DNA from: Lepidostoma basale
Lineage: Eukaryota > Arthropoda > Insecta > Trichoptera > Lepidostomatidae
Reading direction: 5' to 3'
Assembly: GCA_022606425.2 (NCBI GenBank)
Contig: JAHDVF020000873.1
Location: forward strand, 449,303-513,302
Length of the DNA stretch: 64,000 bases
How positions within the stretch are numbered: the stretch's first letter is position 1; every line of letters starts with the position of its first letter. Under the pieces are notes generated by a model. It saw only the letters and a list, made by a program, of their open reading frames with translations. It was not told the origin of the DNA and made no database searches. Made by a program: the position numbers and the translations under genes. Positions 31,677 through 43,210 of this stretch are shown here, in pieces.

Positions 31677-31865
31677 CATAACAATGGTTATGCCGGTGGA
31701 TAGAGCAATCTCTTTGTTAAACCATGTATTTTTAGAGTTAGACTAATTTGGTTATAGTGTAGCTCACTATTTGTGTTATAATTATAGTAAATGCATTAAA
31801 TTTGTTTCTATCATGATCCTTTGTTGTTGTAGACCATGTTATTTTTTTGTATTAAATAAATGAAC
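31677..31865 (+). mobile_element. Family B LINE 3' fragment
   Basis: TMVMPVDRAISLLNHVFL-type codons, UTR and AAATAAATGAACAG tail. Confidence 0.6.
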
Positions 31866-31879
31866 AGTATGAAATGCAA

Positions 31880-32160
31880 CAAAAAACATAACATAACGAT
31901 TTCTTCTAGTGAAACGAAGTGCCTTATGATATCAAAAGAGCCGCACAGCTGTAAACTGGTCATCGATAACACACACCCATTGAGCAAGTCATGCGACTAA
32001 CCTATAAAAAAATAGGTGTAGAGATCTGTAGCCACAGTAATCTAGAATATGACGAAGCGTGCGTGTATGTGGAGGATGCTAGAGAGGTTTGTCAGGATAG
32101 AGTAGTGTGGCGGTCCATTCTCTCTGCCTACGTCTGCGGGGAAACGTCGTGATTTTGAAG
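31880..32160 (+). mobile_element. Family E scrap joined to family A 3' end
   Basis: 31890-32040 matches in opposite orientation the 41000-41110 block (KEPHSCKLVIDNTH). 32045-32157 is a family A end (GTGTATGTGGAGGATGCTAG to AAACGTCGTGATT). Confidence 0.6.
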
Positions 32161-33129
32161 TCTTATAAATTCCATCGCATCTGCATCATACATATCATTA
32201 AATAATTAAATGGGTACATCTAAAGACGAGAAGCAAAAAGCCATTGTGTATGGTGCATGATAAAGTGCCAATTTTTATTCTGGCATTTACAATAATAGGT
32301 ACGCTCTTTTTGCACTGTGGAGTCTTTGCACTGTGTGGGACGAGGATACATCATTTGAAAATTAATAAATTACTTTGAATTTAGAATACACAATAAAAAC
32401 AATAATGTTTTATTTTTTATTTTTAGATACATTGATCACGACCGTTGGAAAACAAACGAACGGAAAATACACGTCAACAATAGATGTAATTCTCACTTCG
32501 TTTGCATCCTTTGTTTTGTCCTTTTTGAAATTCTAAATTCAAACGTAATTTATTTAAATATTTGCGTCACGATTCGAACAGAGATTTTTTTTTCGAGTGT
32601 TTTTTTTTTCAAACTTAAAGGTGTGATTTTTTGATTGAGGGAACATCTATAATTATTTATCTACGCATCTGGCAATTTATGTTTTAAAAGTTTAGTTTTA
32701 CAGAGGTAACACTATACGGCGAAGTCACGACTCTGCGTAGGTACCTAGGTATCCAGAAAAGTACCTAATTCTTATTTATTTTACTGATATATTATATAAG
32801 CACCTATCCACCTTTATGGGATGACAATGAAGTTTGTAACTAGTAAGAGATGGATGGTATTTTGATAAAGACCGTAGAAATGAGATAACAAAGAAGAAAG
32901 TTCCGTAAAACCTTATAAAGTTAACGTGACCATTTTCCCTCCGAACCGGGACACCGAAAAAAAGGTGGGTACTTAATAATAATAATAAATTTGGACAACT
33001 TACATAGCGCTGTTTTCGCGAAAATTGTCAAAACCCGTATTTTTGAAGCTAAGGGCTCACACACAAGTCATTTTAATCACTTCAACTCTGTAAACGCCAG
33101 GTCAAAGAGCAAATAATATGTTTTCTCTT
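32161..33129. other. No gene recognised
   Basis: AT-rich; a GTAGGTACCTAGGTATCC-type patch at 32736-32755. No feature supported. Confidence 0.4.
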
Positions 33130-33930
33130 CAGATATTTTTTATCTATGGTCAGATTACAATTCAAAATTACAATATACTAGAAATTAACGATGAATTGAT
33201 AGAAGTGGTAAATAATATCAGGTATCTGGGTATTATATTCGACGAAAAATTGAACTTTCAATTAAATTTTAAGCTGTTTTAAAAAAAATGGTAAAAATAT
33301 CGGTTTCTTATTTAGAATCAGAAATAAATTGGATAAAAATAGTAGAAAGCTGGTCTATAATGCTTTAATACTGCCTCACTTTAATTATTGTTCTACTGTA
33401 TTGTTTTTAGCAAATAAAGGAAATATTGATAAACTACAGGTTTTACAGAATAAAGGAATGTGGGCTATACTTGGTTGGGGTAGATAAAGTACGATTTCAA
33501 CAATGTTAAACAAATTAAAAAAAAATAATCCAAGAAAACTAGTTCTTAAGAGTAATATGGTGCCTGCATATCTAACTAAAAATGTAGCATATAGTTATGA
33601 AATACATGACTATTTGCCGAGAGGTCGTGATAGATTCCGACTGCGGAGACCCAGACTTGAAAGTACAGAGAAAGGTGTTTTTTATAGAGGATTTCAATTA
33701 TATAACGAATTGCCAAATGAGGTAAGCGAGGCCGGTTCTCTTGCGATCTTTCGTCGAAAATGCTTTCAATATGTTCTAAGTACCGATATTTAATGTTTTT
33801 GTTGTTTTTTTCATTTGTGATTTATATGTTATTAATTGTTTATAAAATGTTGTTTTATAAGCCGTAAAATGTTCCTGTATTTTTATATAACTTTATTAAA
33901 TAAATTAAAAAAAAAAACGATTCAAAAAAA
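33130..33930 (+). mobile_element. Jockey/CR1-superfamily LINE fragment
   Basis: Broken frames read VVNNIRYLGIIFDEKLNFQL, LVYNALILPHFNYCSTVLFL, IDKLQVLQNKGMWAILGW, then an open end 33503-33793 (SYEIHDYLPRGRDRFRLRRP, GVFYRGFQLYNELPNEV) with a stop at 33793. This is the post-RT region of a LINE with LQ.LQNK motif. The tail is AAATAAATTAAAAAAA (33897-33915). Confidence 0.75.
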
Positions 33931-34384
33931 AGATGCCCACGTCTCCATCTACTAGTACTAGATTCTACCGTCAGGATTCTTTTCTATTATGCAGACGTTT
34001 TCATATTCACATTAATTTAAGAAGAATAGGTAATAGTTTTCCTTTTATATTTACTTCCGTAAGATGCGAAACTTGTGCCTATATAAAGTCTAGTTAGTTA
34101 TTTACTGTCGTTTCCGACAGAAGATGGCATCTCTATGTGAATTGTGTGACTGGGAGGTCACAGCACAGCATTTTAACCTTTTAATGTGGCGTTTGAGGAA
34201 ATATTATCAACCTCTGGTCTATCTTATCTCAATTAGCTTGAAGAAGAAATGTTTTCCTCGTGTGACAAGTGATAATGTCCTGAGACATCTGCCGGAAACG
34301 AGAGACAATGAGGACAAAGATGAGCACAGTAAAAAAGCTATTTGCAATGGCTATTGTATATGATGATATGAAACAAATTAAACT

Positions 34385-34620
34385 ATAAAAATGAAATCGG
34401 TTAAAGTTTTGATAAACAGGCGTTAATACTGTGGAATTCTGTAATGACGATTAAAAACCACACACCACACCGCGCCTACTCTCGATCGTCCCTTTCATGA
34501 TGAGGTGCAGCAGATCATATTTCTCGTTGTGAAGAATGTGTCCCAAATATGCCATCTTTCTAGACTTCACATCGGACAACAATTATTTTCCTAGTCTACC
34601 CTACTTTGTTTATATACTTA
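34385..34620. mobile_element. Two LINE/repeat scraps
   Basis: 34420-34460 resembles 44406-44450 (GGCGTT-AA-ACTGTGGAATT, the flank of a hammerhead unit). 34465-34600 in antisense resembles family J (GATGAGGTGCAGCAGATC; compare GATTAGGTGCAGCAGGTC at 11441). An 80-codon frame upstream (34124-34363) has no recognisable family. Confidence 0.4.
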
Positions 34621-35229
34621 TTCCATGTTAATTATACGTTTTCCAGATAATTTGCAGCGCTGTTATAATTAAAATGATAAAATACAAGTCCTCACACTGT
34701 TTTAGTCAGCTGACTCGAGTCCGGTGACGGATGGGCGTGCGAAAAGGTAAAATAAAGTAGAGTATCCGAGACAGAATCACTAAATCAAACACGAGATAAC
34801 TAGCGGAGATAAAGCTGGGCAAACACTCTCCGAATGTCAAGGACTCGAGGTGCGGCGTGGCTTGATTAGTTCCGGTTGGGAATTGTTCGATTATCGACTA
34901 ATTCATTCGTCTCTCATTACTGAAGAGTACTCAATAATAATTAAGAACTTGTAAATATTTAAATATCGAATCTGACCAGTTCGCAAACACAAACAAATCG
35001 ATTTTGTAAAGAATTTTAACATTGTTTTTTTAGAGTTGTTTCAAAATGGCGCCCATGGATGGTTGTCATTTGAAGCTTCTCACAAAAAAAAATCTGCATT
35101 TTGGCAATCCTTTAAGATTAAAACCAGCTTCATATACAAGAATATGTATCATCATGTGTGGTTTATTGTTATTTATTGGTGCACACTCTTATGCTCAAAT
35201 GTATATCGCTCTGCACGCCTTCCCATCAG
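34621..35229. other. No gene recognised
   Basis: Mixed sequence; short frames at 35036-35242 overlap but show no motif. Confidence 0.35.
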
Positions 35230-35850
35230 CCAGCTAATTTAAATGACAACCTCTGCCTGAATAGGCTTTTAACTCCGGTGCCGCCGCCACAGTTCCTGAC
35301 CATCGTAATCGCTCACTCTCCATTTTGCCGTTGTTATCATCTTCCTGACCCGCTGCCATCTTCAAGTCTGCTGGTGTTCCTCGAACACTTCCATCCCTTG
35401 CTTCTCCTGCCGCCTTCGACGCCGCCTCCTCCTGCCCCGCCGCCGCCATCGCTGCCGACCTGCTGTTTACTCAACTCTTCATCCCTAAACCTTTTCTTTC
35501 CACCATCCTTATCCCACCCTGTATCTCAACCCCATTGCCATATCGGTCCCCACCCAAGGCCACCGGCCCACGCCTAAGGCCACTCTTGTCCCACTTGGTT
35601 CCATATCCAGGACCAACCGGCCCCCACCCAAGGCCACTCCCTGTCACTGTCTTTCGGTCTCCACCCAAGACATCGGCTCCTTTCCAAGGTTATCCCCAAC
35701 CCCTCCACACTCCTCCCTACCTGGGTAGTCAGATCCAAATGTCGGACACAACCCACTACATCCTCCAAGTAACCCTTCCCTCACCATCCAACAATATCCA
35801 ACTTCATCTCCATGAAGGAAATTTTCAAAATGTGGGGGAGCAATAGCCTT
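35230..35850. repeat. C-rich low-complexity block
   Basis: About 600 bp strongly C-rich on the + strand (GC far above the surroundings), with degenerate CACCCAAGGCCAC units at about 35545-35640. It leaves long proline-rich open frames on + (35158-35577, 35535-35846) and glycine-rich ones on -. This is composition-driven and I do not call a gene. A decayed minisatellite or an exon of an unknown transcript are both possible. Confidence 0.45.
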
Positions 35851-35991
35851 TGGGCTGGTACTCCCGAAAAGACAATATCCAAGAAGAACATTGTTTTTAT
35901 TTCTTGACACTTTCGAAGGATTTGCCATACACCTATATCATCGGGAGGATCTTTTGAAACAAGTCAAATGGAAAAAAACAGTATTTGAATT

Positions 35992-36290
35992 AATTGCGTA
36001 GATTTTAATGGTTGGTAGAAATATGTATTTTCTTTAGCGATGCTGGGAATATCAGTGTAACTCGTCTTTCTCGACTGACTTTTCGGCTTCAGGGTAGTTA
36101 TGATAGCATAACTTCAACATAATTAACTAAATAGTCCATTTATTGCGTAGATTTTCACGGTTGGCAGCAATATGTTTTGTGTGATTTTGGGTAATAACGT
36201 GTGATTTCTCCTTCTCGACCGACGTTTCGGAGATCGTTGCAGTCTCCAGCTTCAGAGTAATGTGGTGGTGATAATAAGTGTGGGCTGAGT
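35992..36290 (-). repeat. Tandem pair of hammerhead-type units
   Basis: TTGCGTAGATTTTAATGGTTGG at 35993 is repeated as TTGCGTAGATTTTCACGGTTGG at 36140, a spacing of about 147 bp. Each unit has CTCGTCTTTCTCGACTGAC / CTCCTTCTCGACCGAC followed by GTTTCGG-type ribozyme remnants. Unit 1 has lost stem II; unit 2 keeps it. Tandem arrangement is typical of retrozymes. Confidence 0.5.
36221..36255 (-). ncRNA. Degenerate hammerhead core (tandem unit 2)
   Basis: Minus strand: CUGAAGC (last A lost), stem II GGAGA-loop-UCUCC, GAAAC, GUC. Probably inactive. Confidence 0.45.
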
Positions 36291-36329
36291 TGTGTCTGCT
36301 AAAGTAGGTACTTCACTGTTGTGGAGTGC

Positions 36330-36655
36330 TGGAGCGTGTTCGGCTTTTGTCCCTGATAGATATCTCCGACAGCGACAGCATAGACTGTCTCTGGTGACAC
36401 CGGTGGGAAGAGCAATTAATCTCCTGAACGCGGTCTCCTCGGAGATCGACGTCTTTCATATTACTGAAAGTACGTTCAGAAGGCAAATATTCTTAATTCT
36501 GGAGAGTATCCTGTCTTCCTAATGTCGAACCATCTCTCATGCGTTTCTGGTAGTATACTATACACAATATATTATTTTACCTGTTCTCAATAGATGCCTT
36601 ATAAAAGGATTTTGTAATGTATATTGATGAAATAAACTGATTTGATAAAATTTTG
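36330..36655 (+). mobile_element. Family B LINE 3' end
   Basis: VPDRYLRQRQHRLSLVTPVG, RAINLLNAVSSEIDVFHITE, stop at about 36520, UTR, TTTGATAAAATTTTGATTTG tail. A small deletion removes FYLPA-type codons. Confidence 0.8.
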
Positions 36656-36659
36656 ATTT

Positions 36660-37190
36660 GAATTCACAAACAATAAAATATGGACTTCCTCTACAGTATT
36701 AACCATGTTAAAGTTTGTATTAAAAATGTTTAATTGTTTTTCCCTCATAAATTCAAAATGTCATCAATTTCATTTCACATTAAAACATTTATGTATTGAC
36801 AGATATGCAAAATAGGAACGCCATTGTCTCGACATTAAAATTAATGAACCTGCCATGGGGATAAGGAAAAACAACCTATAATACATTTCTATCCGAGTTT
36901 CAACACAGAAATCTGAAATCTCCTTCATTCTGCCCTTTGACACGAGCTAGTACATGTAACATATATTGGTGACGCCAGTCATTTAAATACATAGTGCTAA
37001 TTTATCAAGGAAATGGCAATTGCCTATAAAGTTTAGAGTTAATATAGCAGAAACATGGTTTGACAATAAAGTTGACGCAAGTCAAAAGACTGGAATTGCG
37101 TTTCAAGCGTTGAGGAAGGTTTGATAGAAACTCACAAAGTCCAAAACTCTTTTCGTAACAATCGATTGAAAACAGAGAATGAATATTTTC
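36660..37190. other. No gene recognised
   Basis: Nothing supported; a 71-codon antisense frame (37005-37220) has no motif. Confidence 0.35.
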
Positions 37191-37196
37191 TATTAG

Positions 37197-37320
37197 AATT
37201 GACGTACCGTCATGACACATTGCATGAATGTTGAGGAAGCGAAATTAGTATGTCAGTGTGGCAGTCCATTCTTTCTGCCTAAGCCTTCGGAGAGACGGCG
37301 TGGTGATAAGTTAGTTACAT
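37197..37320 (+). mobile_element. Family A LINE 3' terminus
   Basis: GAATTGACGTACCGTCATGA to GAGACGGCGTGGTGATAAG. Confidence 0.65.
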
Positions 37321-37454
37321 TTTTTATCGGTTATCTTAAATTCGCTCTAGTTATTTGAGAAATTTTTAAAATTTTAAATCTTATGTATTCTTAACTCGTA
37401 GGTTCGCAATCTTTTTTTTACATCATTGTCGAAGAAAGAATGGTAAAATAAAGT

Positions 37455-37562
37455 ATATGTTAATTAATACGAATGAAAAAACTTATGTTTTTCTAGAAGT
37501 TTTATTATATTGTTTTATTATATTATGACATGTTTCGCCCTTCTAAGGCATTATCAAATGAC
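37455..37562 (-). mobile_element. Hammerhead-related repeat Q, copy 2
   Basis: Same order as copy 1 at 23625 (TTAATTAATACGAATGAAA, TTTTCTAGAAGTTT, GACATGTTTCGCC, TCTAAGGCATTATCAAATG), joined to a family E fragment. Confidence 0.55.
37527..37557 (-). ncRNA. Variant hammerhead-like core (UUGAUAA)
   Basis: Minus strand: UUGAUAA, stem II GCC/GGC with a larger loop, GAAAC, AUGUC. The catalytic half is intact except for the two changes in the first box. Confidence 0.5.
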
Positions 37563-37565
37563 ATT

Positions 37566-37830
37566 TGACTCCAGAGTGTTGCTCCTCCTGTGAGGTAGAT
37601 TCCCAGCTGCCCTTCCATCTTTTAGGAGGTCTTCCACGAGGACGAGTCCCATGAGGCTGATTATGCAATGCAATATAGGGGAGTCTGGTGGTGTCCATTC
37701 TTTGAATATGACCTACCATTCCCCTTTTCGCTGTCTGTTCTATCTTATAATATCCTCAAGCTCACATATCTCTCTTATTCTGGTGTTCCTTACGCGATCT
37801 CTCAGTGCCTTAGTTAGTTAGTTAGTTAGT
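37566..37830 (-). mobile_element. Family E LINE 3' end and TTAG repeat
   Basis: 37566-37808 is antisense family E (complement of ALRDRVRNTRIREICELEDI). A run of TTAGTTAGTTAGTTAG sits at 37811-37829, perhaps an orphan family A tail. Confidence 0.65.
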
Positions 37831-38039
37831 TGTGTTTGTTAAATAAATTATCAACCACAGATATACCTTATCGTCTCATTTTGATCCGATCTCTAAGGGT
37901 CCTAAGTACGATTACGCTTTATTTACCGCCCCCTAACAATGGCGAAACTAGTTTTGTAAATAAAACAGGAAATTTTACATTCGTGGGAAAATCCGTAGAT
38001 GGCCGAGGATAAAGATTTCATATAAAAATGCATATACTC

Positions 38040-38150
38040 GTATATATACCTCCTACTCATTGAGAGAAGTATGTCTGGAAAGAGAAATGTGGTGGTTCAT
38101 TATTCCTGTCTACACCTTCAGGCGAGACGGCGTGATGGTTAGTTAGTTAA
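38040..38150 (+). mobile_element. Family A LINE 3' terminus
   Basis: AGAGAAGTATGTCTGGAAAG to GACGGCGTGATGGTTAGTTA. Confidence 0.65.
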
Positions 38151-38699
38151 TTATATATATTTTTTCATAAAAATATTCCAAAAAGCCCTCAGCATTCCCA
38201 CAAAACCAAGATGAAGAGGTCGCCCAATGGCAACATGGTGGGCCAACATGGAAATGGAGCTCCAACGCGAGAACCTGACAGTGGAAATGAGTCAAAATAG
38301 GAAAGTTTGGCGTTTTCGTACGAGGAGGGCCGACCCCAGATGGTGGGAAATGGCAAAGGGAAAGAAGAAGATAAAAATATTCCAATGTTTTTCTAGCCAC
38401 GTGCATGATACTGCTCGTGTTGTTGTGCTAAATATATGTGTAGGTACGTAGGTATTTAAAATAATAATTGCGCGTATATCCTTTCGGGAAGTGTTATCAT
38501 TTGGAAAAACACCTCTCGTATCAGATGTCAGTTCATTAGAGGCCGCAAACAAAGGCCAGGCCTTGTGATGATACTGTATTGACTCTATTGACAGCCATCA
38601 AGTCTTCCGCTTTGCTAGAGTCGTGCTTGGATTTTTATTTACACCAGTACAGACCCGAGCCAACTATTTTGGTATCGCCATTTGAAAATTTTCTCCACC
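38151..38699. other. No gene recognised
   Basis: A 74-codon frame (38227-38451) overlaps an antisense frame; no family recognised. Confidence 0.35.
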
Positions 38700-39040
38700 C
38701 TCCAACATTCTTCTTCCTCCTGGCGCTTTCCCAACTCCTGTCATCACTCTGTATTGATCGGCTCCTTTCGATCTCAGGCTGTACCTCTCTTGGTTCTGAG
38801 AATCGCCTTCACTCAAGCCATTTCTCTGCAAGACGCTATTGCACTGAATCATCCACGTGTTCCTGGGTCATACATATGGTACTAGACACCAGTACTTGTA
38901 GTTCAAGTTCGTTGTCTGCAAGTATACGTAGCACAGAGTCGTCCGCATACAACAAACAGCTTACTGACACACCGTTCATTTTTGCACCTGCATCCAAAGC
39001 TTACACTCTTTCATCTTTGTTAAATATGTATATTTATATA
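38700..39040 (-). mobile_element. LINE RT box plus 3' end (family K)
   Basis: The minus strand reads ALDAGAKMNGVSVSCLLYAD followed by D-SVLRIL (about 39000-38915): the YADD catalytic box of reverse transcriptase. It is fused by deletion to the 3' part shared with 14090-14310. Confidence 0.7.
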
Positions 39041-39111
39041 TTGTTATTATAGGTATGTCCATTTGTCACAATAAAAAAAAAAAATACATAAATAACATTT
39101 TTATTTCAGTA

Positions 39112-39440
39112 CAGTAGACGCCATTTTAACCCGGCCTTGACGGGACCGACCTAGGGCTGGATAACGAAAAAGCCGGTTAAAGAGAAGGTAGTGAAAAACA
39201 CATTTAAAAAAACACTTTCGCAAGGAAAAAAACATAATTTTTTCATAACACTAAGAAAACAGAACTTTTATTCTGTATTAGAAACTCACACATTAAAAAT
39301 TAACATTTCACAAACGGTAAAAAAATATGTACAAGAAAAAGCCACACATCACTTCATTTTTTTAAAAAAAAGTAGGCCTAGAAGAGGCCGGTTAAAGCGG
39401 TGGGAAGGTTAAAGCGGGTCGGTTAAGAGAGCGTCTACTG
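39112..39440. mobile_element. Tigger/pogo-like MITE
   Basis: 329 bp. Ends CAGTAGACGCCATTTTAACC and, complemented, CAGTAGACGCTCTCTTAACC. TA on both sides (39110-39111, 39441-39442). GGTTAAAG words recur inside both ends. It is a different family from 1980-2331 and has no transposase. Confidence 0.8.
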
Positions 39441-39499
39441 TATTAGTGGTCCGCGAAAATTTTTCCTTTGTTTACCGATCCGCAGGTGTAAAAAGGTTG

Positions 39500-39930
39500 G
39501 AGAACACTGCACTAGACCACCACCTCAAAAGAAAGGTCTACGACATGTGAATACTGCCCATGATGACATACGGACTAGAGACGACAACTCTTACAGCAAA
39601 ATGTGTCCACAGGCTCAAGTATACACAGAGGTCCATGGAAAGACAGATACTTGGTGTGAGCTTGCGTGACCGCATAAGGAATGAAGAAATCAGACGCCGC
39701 ACTAGAGTTGCTGACGTCATGGACCGAGTGGCAAAATTGAAATGGCAATGGGCTGGACACTTGGCTAGGCAGGGTGGCAACAGATGGGCACCCAGGATAC
39801 TCAGTTGGAGACCATGGGCAAATAGGCGAAGTGTCGGAAGGCCAACGATGAGATGGACCGATAGAGACGAGTGGAGGAAATTGGAAGAGGCCTATAGCCA
39901 GCAGTGGAGGGAAGAAGGCTAGCAAAGAAG
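39500..39930 (+). mobile_element. RTE LINE (family C) 3' end
   Basis: Open frame 39560-39922: MMTYGLETTTLTAKCVHRLK, SMERQILGVSLRDRIRNEEI, VMDRVAKLKWQWAGHLARQG, SVGRPTMRWTDRDEWRKLEE, AYSQQWREEG, stop, short GAAGAAGA tail. The best-preserved C-terminus of this subfamily. Confidence 0.85.
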
Positions 39931-40389
39931 AAGACCGTCACCTAAGGTCGTTAGAGGCAGAAATTGAATGTAAGCAATGAACACACTCGATTAGAAATAA
40001 TTATATTATAGGAAAGCTTTGGATTTCTTTTTTTTCATTCGTTATAAAAAAGCGTAAAGAAATAATATAAACGAAAATTTTTTCTTCTGATTATGGTGCT
40101 AATAAATAGCCGCGGGACTGTGAATCTTCAGACAATGAAATATTTACTCTCGAGTACGAGCTGTTCCCAGAGGTCAGGGGTCAGCTGTGCCGTGATAGTG
40201 ACAATACTCCACCTGGGTGAGGATAAGTGCTGATATCACCGTTAATTATATTATGTTATGGACAATAAAATACCTACCGTATTTTATTACGTACATAATG
40301 CGTATGAAAAGTTTATTATTTTTCAAGGTAAAGCATATAAACAACTAATTATATTTTATGAAAGCATTGGAATTTTTATATATCCATGT
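39931..40389. other. No gene recognised
   Basis: AT-rich; a 70-codon frame (40258-40470) without motif. Confidence 0.35.
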
Positions 40390-41130
40390 GTGCATACCTT
40401 CTTCTTCTTCTTCTTCTTCCGTGTTGTAGACCCATGTGTTCTGTTCTCCAGAGTGTTGCTCCTCCTATGAGGTAAACTCCCAGCTACCCTTCCATCTTTT
40501 AGGAGGTCTTCCACGAGTTCGAGTCCCATGAGGCTGATTATGTAATGCAATATAGGGAAGTCTGGTGGTATCCATTCTTTGAACATGACCGTACCAGTCC
40601 CTTTTTCGCTGTCTGTTCCATCTTTAAATATCCTGAACCTCTGATTCTGGTGTTCTTACGCGATCTCTCAGTGTCTTCACCTCAGAAGTCCTCAAAACTT
40701 GTTTAGTCCTTACTGTGTCTGGCCTTGCTTCGACGCCATATGTTATTATTGGTCTTACGCATGCTTTATAGATTCTCATCTTACTCTTAATGGCCATGTC
40801 ATTGATTTTCCATATTGTGGATTTAAGAGCACCAGAGATTGCAGCTGCCTTGTTAACTTGGGCTTGTGTTTCTTCCCGCAGATCAGCTCCTTCCACCAGC
40901 ATTTGTATTTGTTCCTCCATATGGTGTCGCGCAAGCAGCCAGCCACGGCTGTCGCTTTGTTAGTTTGTGCTCGCACCCCGTCATACGAGTATAGGTCACT
41001 GTAGCTACCGATCTCTATGCCTAGATAAGTGAATCGCATGACTTGCTCAATAGGTGTGTTATCGATTATCAGTTTACATCTGAGAGGCTCTTTTGATACC
41101 GTTTTCAAAATTTTCAAAAATGCCAAAATT
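40390..41130 (-). mobile_element. Family E LINE, antisense, with duplicated segment
   Basis: From 41126 down: CKLIIDNTPIEQVMRFTYLG, QTNKATAVAGCLRDTIWRNK, then QVNKAAAISGALKSTIWKIN, MRIYKACVRPIITYGVEARP, RTSEVKTLRDRVRTPESEV, and the 3' end with a CTTCTTCTTCTTC tail at 40399-40420. The TNKA.AV.G/VNKAAAISG modules look like two related copies joined out of frame near 40900. Confidence 0.75.
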
Positions 41131-41454
41131 TTGGGGTCCTATGCCTTAAAAAAAACTTAACATTTAATACTTATGGATTTAATTATAATTTCTTCTTAAA
41201 ATTATTTATATACATAAGGCTCAAAGTATATGATACCACCATATATACAAACTTTGTTTTAAAAGTTCATAGTCCTCTCAGTTTTTTTTTGCGATTTTCC
41301 CCGAATAACTTATTACTGCAGTCATCTGCAAATATTTGTGGTCATGAATAACAAAAACACCATCTCCAGCGTCATTAGGAGACAAAGGAATATCGTGAAG
41401 TGGAAAGAGCGTCAAACTCTGTCAATATTATTAAGAAAAAATGTCGCATCGCAT
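41131..41454. other. No gene recognised
   Basis: AT-rich, nothing supported. Confidence 0.35.
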
Positions 41455-41690
41455 TAAATATTCATTCTTCAAAATATTGACAGAGTGACAAAACACCTGC
41501 CTACTGCATATTATCATCAAATAATAATATTATATGGTGTTGAATCATGGACCTTAAAAGCTGGTATCATAAATTGGCTGGAAGGGTTTAAAATGTGGCT
41601 GCATTGCAAAATGTTGCGCGTTCCTTGGACCGATATGGTCAGCAATATAAATGATCTCCAGAAAACTGAGCTATCATAATATAAATAGTC
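41455..41690 (+). mobile_element. LINE C-terminal fragment
   Basis: TILYGVESWTLKAGIINWLE, MWLHCKMLRVPWTDMVSNI: the YG.ESWTLK/RI.W.D motif of LINE C-termini. Two overlapping tags of the same family cannot be extended further. Confidence 0.65.
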
Positions 41691-41757
41691 AAAAATCGGA
41701 TGTACTCAAGAAAGAGTACGATTTTCATTTATTTCATTTTAAATATATTATCATCAG

Positions 41758-42405
41758 ATGAGAGTAGTGATGTCAGGAGTTCCACTAAAGAACACCAAGG
41801 AGTTTGTCTACCTCGAGAGCAAAATAACATGGAACAGTCGGTCTAAGAGCGAGGTAAACAGCCGTATTCATCAGGCTAGGCTTGCATTTAATAAAAGGTC
41901 GAAAATAATAGAATCTAATAATATAGACCTAAAACTGAGAATACTCCTCATCAAGACCTACGTATAGAGTATCTTGATGTACGGCTGCGAGACATGGTGC
42001 CTATCCGAAAGAGATAAACGAAGACTAGAGGCTTTTGAGATGTGGTCTTATAGAAGACTATTAGGAATTTCCTGGAGAGACCACATTACAAATGAGGATG
42101 TTCTCCAAAGAATCGAAGGAGGAAGGCACCTGCTCAGGACCTTGTCCGAAAGGCGTGCAAGATGGATCGGCCATGTAATACGACAAGAAGGCCTCTTGCA
42201 TGCCATAATGGAGGGTATGACCGAGGAGACAAACTCTAGGGGACGCCCAAGCCGAGAGTACCTGGAGGACCTGTTGGTGGACGTGCGCTGCTCATCATAT
42301 GCAGATTTCAAAAGAGCCGCACAAGGCAGGGAAGAATGGAAGAGAAGAATAGAGGAAATTGCTGCAAACCAATCCCAGGATTGAAACCAGAGAGAGAGAG
42401 AGAAA
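41758..42405 (+). mobile_element. LINE ORF2 C-terminus (family D), one stop
   Basis: Reads 41758-42384 in a single frame with just one TAG at 41965-41967: LKNTKEFVYLESKITWNSRS, LRILLIKTYV, stop, SILMYGCETWCLSERDKRRL, FEMWSYRRLLGISWRDHITN, ARWIGHVIRQEGLLHAIMEG, EWKRRIEEIAANQSQD, stop. The antisense copy at 47310-47815 has a tryptophan codon (TGG) in place of that TAG. A GAGAGAGA run follows at 42391-42404. The youngest-looking LINE end in the window. Confidence 0.85.
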
Positions 42406-42559
42406 TATATTATATTATTTAAGAGAGCGAGAGAGGAGTACTTCGATTCTCTTCGATTCTCTTCGAAAGTATTTCGATATGAACGCGATTCGTATGCCAG
42501 AGAACGTTTCTGTTTTTTTTTAAGTTTGTTCTGATTATTGTTACACAGAAGTCCTGAAT

Positions 42560-42960
42560 CGTGCAGGAGTAAATAGAGAGCTGCTGACATTAATCAAAGT
42601 TCGCAAGATTGCATATCTGGGTCACGTTCTGCGAGGAGAGAAGTGTCGCCTGCTGCATCTAATATTGAAGGGAAAAATAGAGGGCCGCAGGGGGGCAGGG
42701 AGAAGGCAAATGTCCTGGCTGCGCAATGTGAGGGAGTGGACGGGAACTGTGGAGGAGCTGTTCCGGACGGCGCAGGATAGGGAAGAGTTTACCAGAGTGA
42801 TCGCCAACGTCGCGCGTCGGGGGACCTGACAGGGCACTTTTAGAAGAAGATTGTTGTTTGATACAATAGTAGAGAATTGTTGGCCTGTAAGCCGTTATAT
42901 TCAGGTCATGTGCTAAGGGGAGAAAAATATGGATTACTACGCCTGATCATTTAGATTCCT
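42560..42960 (+). mobile_element. Family J LINE 3' ends
   Basis: RKIAYLGHVLRGEKCRLLHL, ILKGKIEGRRGAGRRQMSWL, NVREWTGTVEELFRTAQDRE in an open frame to a stop at about 42828, then a second decayed piece (about 42890-42960) beginning at the same GHVLRGE-type codons. Confidence 0.7.
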
Positions 42961-43014
42961 GAAAAATAGAGGTTCGACGAGGTGTGGGCAGGGGGAGAAT
43001 CTTCTGGGTCCATA

Positions 43015-43210
43015 AGCGAAATAATGAATCGCCACCCTGTTCATTTCTGACATTCATACATCGTGTCATGCACGCACGTCGATTTATCTGACTTCTCAGG
43101 TGGTCGACATTAAATATTAGATATATTATTATATTATAGTTACGTTTACAACGTCTAAAAATTCTTTCTTCATCCGTTCTTTCCATGTGCCCAAACCATC
43201 TTAAGTAAAT
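43015..43210 (-). mobile_element. Family A LINE fragment
   Basis: Complement of RRACMTRCMNVRN, HLRSQINRRAC and LRWFGHMERTDEE codons, without tail. Confidence 0.65.

Noticed and set aside
34124..34363. 80-codon frame starting MASLCELCDWEV
   Set aside because: No recognisable family and no splice support; could be chance.
35158..35846. Long proline-rich frames on + and glycine-rich frames on -
   Set aside because: Frames are open on several overlapping registers because of C-rich composition; no start context, no domain.
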